This document shows, piece by piece, positions 45,370 to 54,424 of a stretch of 64,000 bases of DNA. Source of the stretch: Thermopolyspora flexuosa (GTDB lineage: Bacteria; Actinomycetota; Actinomycetes; Streptosporangiales; Streptosporangiaceae); assembly GCF_006716785.1 (NCBI RefSeq), contig NZ_VFPQ01000001.1:2728001-2792000 (forward strand), written 5' to 3'. Below the pieces are notes generated by a model. That model saw nothing but the letters and a program-made list of their open reading frames with translations. It was not told the DNA's origin and searched no databases. The translations under genes were made by a program, and so were the position numbers. The stretch's first letter is position 1. Each line of letters opens with the position of its first letter.

Positions 45370-46188
45370 TCAGGCCCGGGAGGCGGCCTCCTCCAGGCCG
45401 CGGCGGACGAGCACGCGGGCGAGCTGGGCCCGGTACTCGGCGCTGGCGTGCACGTCGGAGTTCGGGCTGAGCCCGTCGGCGGCGCGCTCGGCGGCCTCCT
45501 GGATCGAGGCCCCGGACGCGAGCGCCTCCTCCACGGCGGTGGCCCGGACCGGCTTCTCGTGCATGTTCACCAGGCCGACCTTGTCGCCCTGCACGGCCAC
45601 GCCGACGATCGCCCAGTCGATGGCGCGCTTGGTGAACTTCTGGAACGACCAGCCGCGCGAGGCCGGCTTGGGCACCCGGATCTCGGTGAGCAGCTCGCCG
45701 GGCTCGAGCGCGGACTCGAACCGGTCGACGAAGAACTCGGTCGCCGGGATCTCCCGGGTGCCGGACGGGCCGCGCGCCACCAGCGTCGCCTCGAGCACGA
45801 GCACGGCGGCGGGCAGGTCGGCGGCCGGGTCGGAGTGGGCGAGTGAGCCGCCGATGGTGCCGCGGTGCCGTACCTGCGGGTCGCCGATCGTGCCGGCCGC
45901 GTACCGCAGCAGCGGGAGCTGCTCGGCGAGCAGCTCGGAGGTGGCCAGGTCGTGGTGGCGGGTGAGCGCGCCGATGGCGACGTGGTCGCCCTCGTCGCGG
46001 ATGTACGACAGGTCGCGCAGCCGGCCGATGTCCACCAGCACCTCGGGCTGGGCCAGGCGCAGCTTCATCAGCGGCAGCAGGGAGTGCCCGCCGGCCAGGA
46101 ACTTCGCGTCGTCGCCGTACTGTCCGGCGAGTTCGATGGCCTCGTCCACCGACTCGGCCCGCCGATAGGTGAAGGTTGCGGGGATCAC
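45370..46188 (-). CDS. FAD-binding subunit of a molybdenum hydroxylase (CoxM-like)
   Basis: 272 residues. The two FAD-binding motifs are [19 protein letters not shown] (near 28-46) and [28 protein letters not shown] (near 100-127); the C-terminal CO-dehydrogenase flavoprotein domain follows. It passes electrons from the Fe-S subunit to an acceptor. GTG 46188 follows GAGGCG. Third gene of the operon, 94 bp after the Fe-S subunit. Confidence 0.92.
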   Translation of the reverse strand: MIPATFTYRRAESVDEAIELAGQYGDDAKFLAGGHSLLPLMKLRLAQPEVLVDIGRLRDLSYIRDEGDHVAIGALTRHHDLATSELLAEQLPLLRYAAGTIGDPQVRHRGTIGGSLAHSDPAADLPAAVLVLEATLVARGPSGTREIPATEFFVDRFESALEPGELLTEIRVPKPASRGWSFQKFTKRAIDWAIVGVAVQGDKVGLVNMHEKPVRATAVEEALASGASIQEAAERAADGLSPNSDVHASAEYRAQLARVLVRRGLEEAASRA

Positions 46189-46282
46189 GATTGCGCCTCT
46201 CCGGCTGTCGGATGCGGATGGGACGGTGACGGGGTCGGGCCGCCGGGGGCCGCCGCCGGGGCGGCGGTCCGGCGGGCCCGGC

Positions 46283-46747
46283 TCACGCGGTCTCCTCGGC
46301 GGCGGCGAGCACCGCCTTGACGATGTTGTGGTAGCCGGTGCACCGGCACAGGTTGCCCTCGAGGCCGGCGCGGACCTGCTCCTCGGTGGGGCGCGGGTTC
46401 TCCTTGAGCAGGGAGACCGTCGCCATCACCATGCCGGGGGTGCAGAAGCCGCACTGCAGGCCGTGCTGCTCGTGGAAGGCCTTCTGCACCGGGTGCATCG
46501 TGCCGTCCTCGCCGGCGAGGCCCTCGACCGTGGTGACCTCGCGGCCGTCCGCCTGGGCGGCCAGCACGGTGCAGGACTTCACCGACTCGCCGTCGAGCAG
46601 CACGGTGCACGCACCGCAGGTGGTGGTGTCGCAGCCGACGTTGGTCGCCGTGAGGTTGAGGACGTCGCGCAGGTAGTGCACGAGGAGCGTCCGGTCCTCC
46701 ACCTCGGCGGAGGTCTCCTTGCCGTTGACCGTGATCGTCACCTTCAC
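46283..46747 (-). CDS. [2Fe-2S] subunit of a molybdenum hydroxylase (CoxS-like)
   Basis: 154 residues. The plant-type cluster has Cys39, Cys44, Cys47 and Cys59 ([14 protein letters not shown]), and the C-terminal cluster Cys99, Cys102, Cys134 and Cys136 ([18 protein letters not shown]). Both clusters are complete. GTG 46747 overlaps the large-subunit stop codon by four bases. Confidence 0.95.
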   Translation of the reverse strand: MKVTITVNGKETSAEVEDRTLLVHYLRDVLNLTATNVGCDTTTCGACTVLLDGESVKSCTVLAAQADGREVTTVEGLAGEDGTMHPVQKAFHEQHGLQCGFCTPGMVMATVSLLKENPRPTEEQVRAGLEGNLCRCTGYHNIVKAVLAAAEETA

Positions 46748-49023
46748 TGTGCAGCCCTCTTTTCGCTACCGCGCGCTTCGTTGATGGCCTTCCAGACCCG
46801 CTCCGGGGTGGCCGGCATCTCGATGTGCCGGACGCCGAGGTGGGACAGGGCGTCGACCACGGCGTTCTGCACGGCAGGGGTGGCGCCGATGGTGCCCGCC
46901 TCGCCGATGCCCTTGACGCCGAGCGGGTTGACGTCGGTGGGGGTCTCCATGGTGAGCAGCTCGAAGCTCGGCAGCTCGGCCGCGGAGATCATGGAGTAGT
47001 CGGCGAGGCTCGCGGTCACCGGGTTGCCCTCGGCGTCGTAGGCCATCTCCTCGTAGAGCGCCTGGGCGACGCCCTGGGCGATGCCGCCGTGCCGCTGGCC
47101 CTCGGCGAGGATCGGGTTGATCAGCGGCCCGGCGTCGTCGAGGCTGATGTGCCGCACCAGCCGTACCAGGCCGGTCTCGGTGTCGACCTCGACCACCGCC
47201 AGGTGCGCGCCGAACGGGAACGTGGGCCGGCTCGGCTTGAAGTGGACGTCCGCGGTGAGGCCGTCCTCACCGGCGAGCTCGGCCAGGCGCGCCCAGTCGA
47301 GCTTGGTGCCGGGCACGCCCTGCACGTGCCAGGCGCCGCTGTCGGTGTCGAGCACCAGGTCGGCCGGGTCGGCCTCCAGCTCCCGGGCGGCGAGCTCGCG
47401 CGCCTGCTCCTTGATCTTGACGGCGCACTCGTGCACGGCGATGCCGCCGACCTGCAGCGAGCGGGAGGCGTAGGTGCCGGTGCCGACCGGGATCGCGTCG
47501 GTGTCCCCGTGGATCACGGTGACCTTGTCCATGGGGATGCCGAGCTGGTCCTGGACGATCATCGCCCAGGAGGTGGCGTGACCCTGGCCCTGGGTGTGGC
47601 TGCCGGTGTACACGGTGGCGCTGCCGTCGCGGTGGATCACCACGCGGCCGGTCTCGCCGTTCGGGAAGTCGAGCGCGGTGACCTCGACGTAGCTGGAGAG
47701 GCCGATGCCGAGCAGCTTGGTGTCCCCGGCGGCGCGGCGGCGCTCCTGCTCGGCGCGCAGCTCCTCATACCCCGCGGCCTCGAGCACCCGGTCGAGCGCC
47801 TTGACGTACTCGCCCGAGTCGTACACCAGGCCGGTGGCGGTGGTGTACGGGAACTTGTCGGCCGGGATGAGGTTGCGGCGGCGCACCTCGGCCGGGTCCA
47901 TGCCGATCTCGTCGGCGAAGATGTCGACGAGCCGCTCGATCGTCGCGGTCGCCTCGGGGCGGCCCGCGCCACGGTAGGCGCCGACGGGCGTGGTGTTGGT
48001 GAGCACCACCTTCGACCGGATCTGCACCGTCGGGATCTCGTAGACGGCGGGCACCATCAGGGTGGTGAAGTTCGCCAGCAGCGGGCCGACGCGCGGGTAG
48101 GCGCCGGCGTCCTGCATGAAGTCCATCCGGTAGGCGAGGATCTTGCCGTCCCGGTTGCCGCCGAGCTTGACCTTGTGCACCTGGGCGCGGCCGTGCTGCA
48201 TCGCGATCAGGCTCTCGCTGCGGGTCTCGGTCCACCGGACCGCACGGCCGAGCCTGCGGGCCGCCCACGCCACCAGCACGGTGTCACGGTCAACACCGAT
48301 CTTGGCCCCGAAGCCGCCGCCGACGTCCGGGGTGATCACGCGGACCTTGTCCGGCTCCACGCCGAGGCCGCCCGCGATGATCATGCGGGTGGTCTGCGCG
48401 TTCTGGTTGCTCGACCAGACCGTGACCCGCTCGCCGTCCCAGGCGGCGGCCGCGGACCGGACCTCCATCGGCACGGGGGCGACGCGCTGGTTGCGGAAGG
48501 TGCGCTCGATCACGACCTCGCACTCGGCGAACGGCGCGTCGTCGAACTCCTCCGGGCCGTTCGGGGCGACGATGTTCGTGCCGGCCTCGGGGAACAGCAG
48601 GACCTCGTCCTTGGCCGCCTCCTCGACGTCGACCACGGCGTCGAGCGGCTCGTAGTCGACCGCTACGAGCTCGACGGCGTCCTCGCCCTGCGCCCGGGTC
48701 TCGGTGATCACCATCGCCACCGGCTCGCCCACGTAGCGCACCACGTCCTTGGCGAGCAGCGGCTCGGCAAGGGGGTTGTCCGCCGGGGGCGGCGGCACGT
48801 CGTCAAGATCGTTCGCCGTGAACACGGCGACCACGCCGGGCGCCTCGGCAGCGGCGGAGACGTCGATGCCGGTGATCCTCGCGTGGGCCAGCGGGCTGCG
48901 CACGTACGTCACGAACGCCGCGCCCGCGAGCTGCGGGATGCGTAGATCGTCCACGTACGTGGCGCCGGTGGTGAGTAGCCGTGGATCCTCTATGCGTACC
49001 ACACGGGTACCAAGAACGCTCAT
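46744..49023 (-). CDS. Molybdopterin large subunit of an aerobic CO dehydrogenase/xanthine oxidase-family enzyme (form II CoxL-like)
   Basis: 759 residues. The molybdopterin-cytosine-dinucleotide enzyme signature is complete: [12 protein letters not shown] near 234, [11 protein letters not shown] and, near the end, [10 protein letters not shown] with the catalytic Glu. The active-site loop reads AYRGAGR at about 349-355. Form I CO dehydrogenases, which oxidise CO well, have AYXCSFR with a Cys bound to copper; this enzyme lacks that Cys. It is therefore a form II CoxL or another aldehyde/heterocycle hydroxylase. First gene of the L-S-M operon; no maturation genes (coxDEF) are present. Confidence 0.93.
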   Translation of the reverse strand: MSVLGTRVVRIEDPRLLTTGATYVDDLRIPQLAGAAFVTYVRSPLAHARITGIDVSAAAEAPGVVAVFTANDLDDVPPPPADNPLAEPLLAKDVVRYVGEPVAMVITETRAQGEDAVELVAVDYEPLDAVVDVEEAAKDEVLLFPEAGTNIVAPNGPEEFDDAPFAECEVVIERTFRNQRVAPVPMEVRSAAAAWDGERVTVWSSNQNAQTTRMIIAGGLGVEPDKVRVITPDVGGGFGAKIGVDRDTVLVAWAARRLGRAVRWTETRSESLIAMQHGRAQVHKVKLGGNRDGKILAYRMDFMQDAGAYPRVGPLLANFTTLMVPAVYEIPTVQIRSKVVLTNTTPVGAYRGAGRPEATATIERLVDIFADEIGMDPAEVRRRNLIPADKFPYTTATGLVYDSGEYVKALDRVLEAAGYEELRAEQERRRAAGDTKLLGIGLSSYVEVTALDFPNGETGRVVIHRDGSATVYTGSHTQGQGHATSWAMIVQDQLGIPMDKVTVIHGDTDAIPVGTGTYASRSLQVGGIAVHECAVKIKEQARELAARELEADPADLVLDTDSGAWHVQGVPGTKLDWARLAELAGEDGLTADVHFKPSRPTFPFGAHLAVVEVDTETGLVRLVRHISLDDAGPLINPILAEGQRHGGIAQGVAQALYEEMAYDAEGNPVTASLADYSMISAAELPSFELLTMETPTDVNPLGVKGIGEAGTIGATPAVQNAVVDALSHLGVRHIEMPATPERVWKAINEARGSEKRAAQ

Positions 49024-49058
49024 TCAGCCTCCGCACCCAGGCATGCAAGTCCGAAGCG

Positions 49059-49087
49059 AACCTTGCTCACGATTTTGGGCATGTCAA
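49059..49087 (-). promoter_or_regulatory. Candidate promoter of the coxLSM operon
   Basis: On the reverse strand TTGACA (49087-49082) and AAGGTT (49064-49059) are 17 bp apart. Transcription would start near 49052, giving a short leader with GGAGGC before the coxL ATG. The -10 box is weak. Confidence 0.45.
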
Positions 49088-49424
49088 AGAAAAGGCCATG
49101 AAGTGCGGGTACGTCAACCCACAGTAGCGATCACGTGCGATCTTTGACGTTCCCGGGACCCGTCGGCGAGGGCCCCGGACGCCGTGCCCCAGCTTGCCAG
49201 ACAAATGCCCCAAACAGGTACATAGACACCTGGAAGCGCCGCAAAGGTTCACACCGCGGACCGGTCTCCCGCCTGGTGGAAAACGTGATCCCTGCCACAC
49301 CGGTCGAGGACTAGGGTGCGGTCATGACCGTCCTGCCGCGCCCCCATGGACCGTTCCCGGCCGCCCTCGGCAGTCCCGCCGTGCCGCGTGACCGGCCGCG
49401 CGCCACGGCGCAGGCCGTACCCCG
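49088..49424. other. Intergenic region upstream of coxL
   Basis: No gene is supported here. A second TTGACG occurs on the reverse strand near 49117. The part near the MmyB gene end is GC-rich and shows no recognised signal. Confidence 0.4.
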
Positions 49425-50300
49425 TCAGCTGCGGACCACGCGGAGCGCGCCGGCGGCCGCCCGCTCGGCCGCGGCGCGCCGGGTGAGCCGGGCGAGCGCG
49501 GCCTTCGTGGCGGGGTCGGCGGGCAGGTACGCCACGATCCGCTGGCCGTCCCGGTCGGGCAGCCGCAGCGTCTCGTACGCCAGCCGCAGCTCGCCCGCGC
49601 CGGGGTGCCGCATCCGCAGCACGCCCGTGCCCGCGGGCGGCCGCGGCGGGCGGCGCAGCCGGTCGGCGAAGCCCGGGCCGGCGACGGCCTCGAGCTCGGC
49701 CACCAGATCGGCGAGGTACGGGTCGTCCCGCGGCGCCTCGAACCTGACCTCGGCGAGCTGCTCGGCGGCGACGCGCTCCCACTCCGGGTAGACGGCGCGC
49801 GCCCGCGGATCGCCGAACAGGTAGCGCGGCAGGCTCGGCGGATCGCCGTCGAGCAGCCCGACCGGCCCGGCGAGGCGGGCGAACCCGGAGGTGTGCGCGA
49901 GCAGCTCGCCGACCCGGTTCACCACCACGGCGGGCCCGGGCTCGAACCGCTCGAGCAGCGCCCGGACGGTCGGCCGCACGGTCCGCACCGGCGGCTCGGC
50001 CTGCACGAGGCAGTGCGCCACGCCCGAGGTTTCCTTGCTCAGCCGCCGCAGCTGCACGCGCTGCTCGTAGGAGAGCCGCATCGCGTCCGCGAGCGCGCTC
50101 AGCACCTGCGGGGACGGGTGACGGTCGCGGCCCTGTTCCAGCCGCGTCAGGTACTCCACGCTGATCCCCGCCAGCGTGGCCAGCTCGGCGCGCCGCAGAC
50201 CCGGGGTGCGCCGGCGCGGGCCCGCGGGTAGCCCGACCTCGGCCGGCGTGACGGATTCGCGGCAGGCGCGGAGGAAGGCGCCCAGCTCGTTGCCGCTCAC
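49425..50300 (-). CDS. MmyB-like HTH transcriptional regulator
   Basis: 291 residues. N-terminal XRE-type helix-turn-helix: GLRRAELATLAGISVEYLTRLEQGRDRHPSPQVLSALADAMRL (about 33-76, in part). The C-terminal MmyB ligand-binding domain begins RALLERFEPGPAVVVNRVGELLAHTSGF and includes YLFGDPRARAVYPEWERVA. Such regulators are usually divergent from, and control, short-chain dehydrogenase genes, exactly the arrangement here. GTG 50300 is the natural start. Domain homologs bind fatty-acid-like ligands in some structures. Confidence 0.9.
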   Translation of the reverse strand: MSGNELGAFLRACRESVTPAEVGLPAGPRRRTPGLRRAELATLAGISVEYLTRLEQGRDRHPSPQVLSALADAMRLSYEQRVQLRRLSKETSGVAHCLVQAEPPVRTVRPTVRALLERFEPGPAVVVNRVGELLAHTSGFARLAGPVGLLDGDPPSLPRYLFGDPRARAVYPEWERVAAEQLAEVRFEAPRDDPYLADLVAELEAVAGPGFADRLRRPPRPPAGTGVLRMRHPGAGELRLAYETLRLPDRDGQRIVAYLPADPATKAALARLTRRAAAERAAAGALRVVRS

Positions 50301-50460
50301 CCCTCGAGTGTAGAAAGCGGCGCCCGTTCCGCGGGGCCGCCGGCGCGCTCCCAGGGTGGCCCTGTCAGGGCCAGTCTCCGCCCGGCCTCCCCGCCGGCGT
50401 CCCGGACCGGCAGGTTTGGCGGTGCGGGCGGCACCGCCCGCCGTACCCGAAGGAGACCTG

Positions 50461-51207
50461 ATGGATCTGGGACTGAACGGCCGCACGGTCATCGTCACCG
50501 GGGCCTCCGGCGGCATCGGCCGCGAGCTGGCGCGCGCGTTCGCCGCCGAGGGCGCGCACGTCGCCCTCACCTACCACCGCTCGCCCGAGACCGCCGAGCT
50601 CCTCGCCAAGGAGATCGGCGAGCGCGCCCTCGCCGTGCCGTACCGGATGGAGGATCCGGACTCGGCACGGGCCCTCGTCGATGCCGTGCTCGGCTGGACC
50701 GGCCGCATCGACGTGCTCGTCAACAACGCCGTGCGCTGGCTCCCGCCCGACCCGGCCGCCTCGTTCGAGGCCGTGCCGGACGCGGCCTGGCAGGACATGC
50801 TGCGCGCCAACGTCGAGGGCGCGGTACGGCTCAGCCGCCTGGTCGCCCCCGTCATGCGGGAGCGGCGCTGGGGCCGCCTCATCCACCTGTCGTCCACCCT
50901 CGCCAGGGACGGCATGGCCGGCGCCGAGTACTACGGGGCGGCCAAGGCCGCGCTGCACGGGTTCAGCCGCTCGGCCGCCTCCAGCCTCGGCCGCGACGGC
51001 GACATCCTCTCCAACGTGGTCATGCTCGGCCTCACCCGCACCGAGACCAACGTGCACGTCACCGAGGCGGAGGGTGACCACTTCGCGGCGCTCTCCGCGC
51101 TCGGCCGCCTCGCCACCGCGGCCGAGGTCGCCGCCACCGTCGTGTTCCTCGCCTCCGCGGCGAACACCGCGATCACCGGCGAGGTGATCGTGACCGGCGG
51201 CGCCTGA
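50461..51207 (+). CDS. Short-chain dehydrogenase/reductase (classical SDR)
   Basis: 248 residues. Cofactor motif TGASGGIG at 13-20, NNA at 88-90, catalytic Ser144/Ser145, Tyr158 and Lys162 (YYGAAK), and the end ANTAITGEVIVTGG. NAD(P)(H)-dependent oxidation or reduction; substrate unknown. ATG 50461 follows AAGGAG at six bases. Divergent from the MmyB regulator across 160 bp, its probable controller. Confidence 0.93.
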   Translation: MDLGLNGRTVIVTGASGGIGRELARAFAAEGAHVALTYHRSPETAELLAKEIGERALAVPYRMEDPDSARALVDAVLGWTGRIDVLVNNAVRWLPPDPAASFEAVPDAAWQDMLRANVEGAVRLSRLVAPVMRERRWGRLIHLSSTLARDGMAGAEYYGAAKAALHGFSRSAASSLGRDGDILSNVVMLGLTRTETNVHVTEAEGDHFAALSALGRLATAAEVAATVVFLASAANTAITGEVIVTGGA

Positions 51208-51342
51208 CGCGGCCCCGGCCCACCCGGTCGTGGCGGCCCGGGCGGCACCACACCGGCCCGCCGCGACCGCCGGGCCGGGCCGTCCGCCGCCGGCGCCGGT
51301 GGCCACACGGCCTGCCGCCGCCGGGCTCCCCGACGACCGCGA

Positions 51343-51373
51343 CGGCATTCCTTATATATAGGGTCGGCATTCC
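51343..51373. promoter_or_regulatory. 9-bp direct repeat flanking a TATATATA island
   Basis: CGGCATTCC occurs at 51343-51351 and 51365-51373, 22 bp apart, with TTATATATAGGG between them. It lies in a convergent spacer, downstream of both the SDR and the M20 peptidase genes, where no protein-gene promoter is expected. Confidence 0.5.
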
Positions 51374-51418
51374 CTGTTGTCCTGACACCGGATGCCGTCC
51401 GGCCCGTGCCCGCCCTCG

Positions 51419-52525
51419 TCAGATGGCGGCGAGGTCCCGCAGGAAGCGGGTGAGGGCCCGGTGGTACGGCGCGATCGTGGCGATGTCGGCGTACTCGTCC
51501 GGCCCGTGCAGCCCGTCGCCGCCGATGCCGAAGATCACCGCGTCGATGCCGTGCTGGTAATAGAACCGGGCGTCCGCCGCGCCGTGCTTGCGCAGCAGGT
51601 CACCCGAGTAGCCCTGCTCCCGGGCGGCCCGCTGCAGCGCGAGCAGCTCGGCCCGGCCGGGATCGGCGCGGTGCGGCGGGTCGGCGTTGTCGATCGTCAC
51701 GCTGACCCCCGGCTCGCAGAAGCCCTCCAGGTGGGCGGCGATCTCCTCGGCGCTCCGCCCGGTGAAATCGGGATCCTCCGGCGGGAACCGGATGTCGAGC
51801 CACGCCTCGGCCTCCGCCGGAACCTGGTTGAACGCCTGGTTGGGCGTGTCGATCCGGGCCACGTTGACCGTGGTCCGCCACTGCTCCCCGTCCGGAATCG
51901 GATAGGCGGCGAGCAGCCGATCCACACTGCGCATCACCTTCACCAGCGCGTTATCGCCGTTCCACTGGTAGGCGCTGTGCGCCCCGCGGCCGAGCGCGAG
52001 CATCCGGGCCACCACGATGCCCTTCGACTCGTGCACCACGCGCAGCCCGCTGTACTCCCCGATGACGACGAACCCGCCGCGCACCCCCTGCCGCAGCTGA
52101 TGGGCGGTCCCGTCCCGCCCGCCCACCTCCTCGTCGGTCACCACCTGCAACGCGATCGGGTACGGCAGGCCGTGCGCGAGCTCCCGGAACACCTGGGCGA
52201 GCACGAGCGCGGACACCTTCATGTCCTGCGCGCCCCTGCCGTACAGCCGCCCGCCCGCCCGGCGCGGCCGGAACTGCTCCGGCGGCGCCGGCACCACGTC
52301 GACGTGCCCGTTGAGGATCACCCGGAACTCCGGCCGCCCGCCCGCCACCGGCGGATACACCAGCGCGCTCGGCTTGCCACCGGACTCGAACCGCTCCACC
52401 GTGAACCCCGGCCCGACGAAGTCGAGCACGAACTCCAGCGCCCGCTCCAGCTCCCGCGGCCGATCGGCCGTCGACGGCACGGCGATCAGGCCCTCGGCCG
52501 CCTCTAGAAACGCCTCGACATCCAC
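51419..52525 (-). CDS. M20 family metallopeptidase (ArgE/DapE/CPG2-like)
   Basis: 368 residues. Zinc ligands are visible in ILNGHVDVVP (near 69-78), GRGAQDMK (near 93-100, bridging Asp), VTDEEVGG (near 128, catalytic Glu-Glu), and near the C-terminus GIGGDGLHGPDEY with the last His. The dimerisation domain includes GRGAHSAYQWNGDNAL. Substrate not predictable: deacetylase, desuccinylase or dipeptidase. GTG 52525 is chosen; a GTG at 52549 and others upstream are possible. Confidence 0.92.
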   Translation of the reverse strand: MDVEAFLEAAEGLIAVPSTADRPRELERALEFVLDFVGPGFTVERFESGGKPSALVYPPVAGGRPEFRVILNGHVDVVPAPPEQFRPRRAGGRLYGRGAQDMKVSALVLAQVFRELAHGLPYPIALQVVTDEEVGGRDGTAHQLRQGVRGGFVVIGEYSGLRVVHESKGIVVARMLALGRGAHSAYQWNGDNALVKVMRSVDRLLAAYPIPDGEQWRTTVNVARIDTPNQAFNQVPAEAEAWLDIRFPPEDPDFTGRSAEEIAAHLEGFCEPGVSVTIDNADPPHRADPGRAELLALQRAAREQGYSGDLLRKHGAADARFYYQHGIDAVIFGIGGDGLHGPDEYADIATIAPYHRALTRFLRDLAAI

Positions 52526-52735
52526 CCCACCATCGTGCCCCTCCCCCACGGCCACGCCGCCGGACACCCGACATCCCCGGACGCCCGTCAGGGCAGGACG
52601 GTGGAGCCGCGTTCCATGATGCCGCGCCGGACCCGACCTTCGGGTCCGTGATGTCGTCCTGGACACCTCCATGCGGGCCGTTCCCGATCGTGTTCGTGTC
52701 CCACACGAACCCGAAAAGAGGAAATCTCGGAATAG
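52526..52735. other. Spacer upstream of the M20 peptidase
   Basis: No gene is seen. It contains the inverted repeat GTTCGTGT-ccc-ACACGAAC at 52692-52710, next to an A-rich stretch. Confidence 0.45.
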
Positions 52736-53050
52736 AAAGGGACCTACCGCATTGGGGAAGGCGAGGGGGACGACGGTGGCCGGGCCGGAGAACGCCGATG
52801 GACGGCGAACGGAAAACCAGGACGACGGGAAGGATTGTCGCGGAAGAAGTTGTGGGCATGGCCGGGAGCAGGCGTGAGCACGGCCGCCCTCGCGGTGGTC
52901 GGCACCGTCACCGATAACGTGGTCAGCCGGTGGTTGGACAGTGTCTTCGGCACGGAAAAGGCGGCTACGGCATCGCCTCCGTCGCCATCACCTGTCACGA
53001 CGTTGCCGATGCCCGCCGAGAGCACGCCTTCGAACGATCTCACCGGCCAT
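52736..53050 (+). pseudogene. Remnant of an unrecognised gene, fused to a hydrolase remnant
   Basis: From 52736 the frame is open and reads like protein (TANGKPGRREGLSRKKLWAWPGAG, then VSTAALAVVGTVTDNVVSRWLDSVFG, Pro/Ser-rich tail). No good start is seen; TTG 52835 has a ribosome-like site too close. After about 53050 the same frame becomes nonsense (HGRARPHARLARHPPPP), because the real coding frame shifts to the alpha/beta-hydrolase fragment. I do not recognise the N-terminal family; a hydrophobic helix lies at about 52870-52930. Confidence 0.5.
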
Positions 53051-53252
53051 CCGGAGTGCGACGCAGGTGCTTGCCGTCATGGGCGAGCGCGACCGCATGC
53101 TCGACTCGCACGGCACCCGCCGCCGCCTGCTGCACGCCGTACCGCACGCGAGGATCGACCTGCTGCCCGGCACCGGCCACGCGATCATCGGCCGGTCCCT
53201 GCCGATCCTCGACTTCCTGCGCCAAGTGGAAGGAACCCATCCCCATGTCTGA
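53040..53252 (+). pseudogene. C-terminal fragment of an alpha/beta hydrolase
   Basis: The frame TQVLAVMGERDRMLDSHG, HARIDLLPGTGHAIIGRSLPILDFLRQ matches the end of an alpha/beta hydrolase: GERD holds the acidic member of the triad and GTGH the catalytic His. The nucleophile and the first 200 or so residues are missing. It ends at 53252, overlapping the DUF4180 start by eight bases. Confidence 0.7.
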
Positions 53253-53637
53253 CCTGATCCGGCACGTCCACGGCAGGCGTGTCCTCGTCTACCCCGCCGA
53301 CGGCCCGCCCCTCGCCACCGGCCCCGCGATCCTCGACGTGATCGGGGACGCCTGGTACCACCAGGCCGAGTGGGTGGTGCTGCCCGCGCAGCGTCTCGAC
53401 GCCGATTTCTTCCGCCTGCGCACCGGCATCGCCGGGGAGTTCCTGCAGAAGCTCGTCAACTACCGCATCGGCCTCGCCGTCGTCGGCGACATCTCCGCCC
53501 ACCTCGCCGCCAGTACGGCCCTGCGCGACCTGGTGCGCGAGTGCAACCGCGGTGACCAGGCCTGGTTCCTGCCGACGATGGCGGACTTCGACCGGCGGCT
53601 CGGCGCGATCACCGCTGCGGGCGACATGCCGGCCTGA
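53245..53637 (+). CDS. DUF4180 protein
   Basis: 130 residues. It begins MSDLIRHVHGRRVLVYPADGPPLAT and includes ADWYHQAEWVVLPAQRLDADFFRLRTGIAGEFLQKLVNYRIGLAVVGDIS, then FDRRLG near the end; this is the DUF4180 pattern, a small protein without established function. ATG 53245 has GGAAGGA about eight bases upstream and overlaps the end of the hydrolase remnant, so it may once have been the second gene of a hydrolase operon. Confidence 0.8.
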   Translation: MSDLIRHVHGRRVLVYPADGPPLATGPAILDVIGDAWYHQAEWVVLPAQRLDADFFRLRTGIAGEFLQKLVNYRIGLAVVGDISAHLAASTALRDLVRECNRGDQAWFLPTMADFDRRLGAITAAGDMPA

Positions 53638-53763
53638 TCACCGCGGTACGGCCCGGCGCCTCCGGTGCCCGGATCACACCGCGGCCGGAGATCACGACAT
53701 CGCCCCATCCCGCATAATGGGGGAAGCACACGAAAACGCGGTCCCGGTTGGTAGCCCGGGACG

Positions 53764-53800
53764 ATCACCGGACGGTGATGGGCCATCACCGGATGGTGAT
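53764..53800 (+). promoter_or_regulatory. Two tandem 16-bp hairpins/palindromes upstream of yjdF
   Basis: ATCACC-GGAC-GGTGAT at 53764-53779 and ATCACC-GGAT-GGTGAT at 53785-53800 are near-identical, centred 21 bp apart, about two helical turns. On RNA each makes a six-base-pair stem with a four-base loop. They lie 63 bp before the YjdF start. They may be paired operators or a leader RNA. I do not claim they match the known yjdF riboswitch. Confidence 0.6.
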
Positions 53801-53862
53801 CCCGTATCCGCCCTCCCAGGGTGTCCGGTGTGCCGATTTCGGCATGCCTTCAGGAGGACACC

Positions 53863-54285
53863 TTGGTCACGTTGTCCGTCTTCTTCGACGCGCAGTTCTG
53901 GGTGGGCGTCCTTGAGATCGTCTCCGACGGCGAGGTGCGGGTCACCCGTGCCGTGCTGGGCTCGGAGCCGACCGACGCCGAGCTGTACGCGCTTCTCCTG
54001 CGCGAGGGCATCGCGCTGCTGGAGCAGGCCGAGGCGGCCCCGCCCGTCCCGGCCGGCACACGGCAGGTGAAGAGGCCGAACCCGAAGCGCGCCGCGAAGC
54101 TCGCCGCCCGGGCCGCCCGCAGGATCGGCGTCCGCACCACCGCCTCCCAGGAGGCGATGCGGCTCGCCCTGGAGGCCCGCAAGAAGGAGGCCGCCACCCG
54201 CCGCAAGGAAGAGGAACAGGCGAAACGGGAGCACCGCCGCGAGGTGGCCCGCAGGAAGCGCCTCCAGCGGCGGCGGGGGCACTAG
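53863..54285 (+). CDS. YjdF family protein
   Basis: 140 residues. VTLSVFFDAQFWVGVLEIVSDGEVRVTRAVLGSEPTDAELYALLL at the N-terminus is the YjdF pattern; the C-terminal 60 residues are a very basic, Lys/Arg/Glu-rich coiled coil (RKKEAATRRKEEEQAKREHRREVARRKRLQRR in part). Family members often sit under control of an RNA motif; no function is proven. TTG 53863 is chosen because AGGAGG lies about five bases before it, and a GTG or ATG does not fit. Confidence 0.78.
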   Translation: MVTLSVFFDAQFWVGVLEIVSDGEVRVTRAVLGSEPTDAELYALLLREGIALLEQAEAAPPVPAGTRQVKRPNPKRAAKLAARAARRIGVRTTASQEAMRLALEARKKEAATRRKEEEQAKREHRREVARRKRLQRRRGH

Positions 54286-54390
54286 CCGGAGGCCGCTCGC
54301 GGGCGCGGGCCGGGCGAGTCCATCGCACCCGGCCTGTGCTCCGGGGGCCGCCCATCGCCTGCCCGGAAGACAGGAGGCACGGACGGCCTT

Positions 54391-54418
54391 GTCGGGCCGG
54401 GGCATACCCCGGCCCGAC
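54391..54418. terminator. 12-bp-stem terminator between yjdF and the B3/B4 gene
   Basis: GTCGGGCCGGGG-CATA-CCCCGGCCCGAC: a perfect 12-bp stem with a four-base loop, between two convergent genes, so it can serve both. Confidence 0.8.
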
Positions 54419-54424
54419 GGCGGG

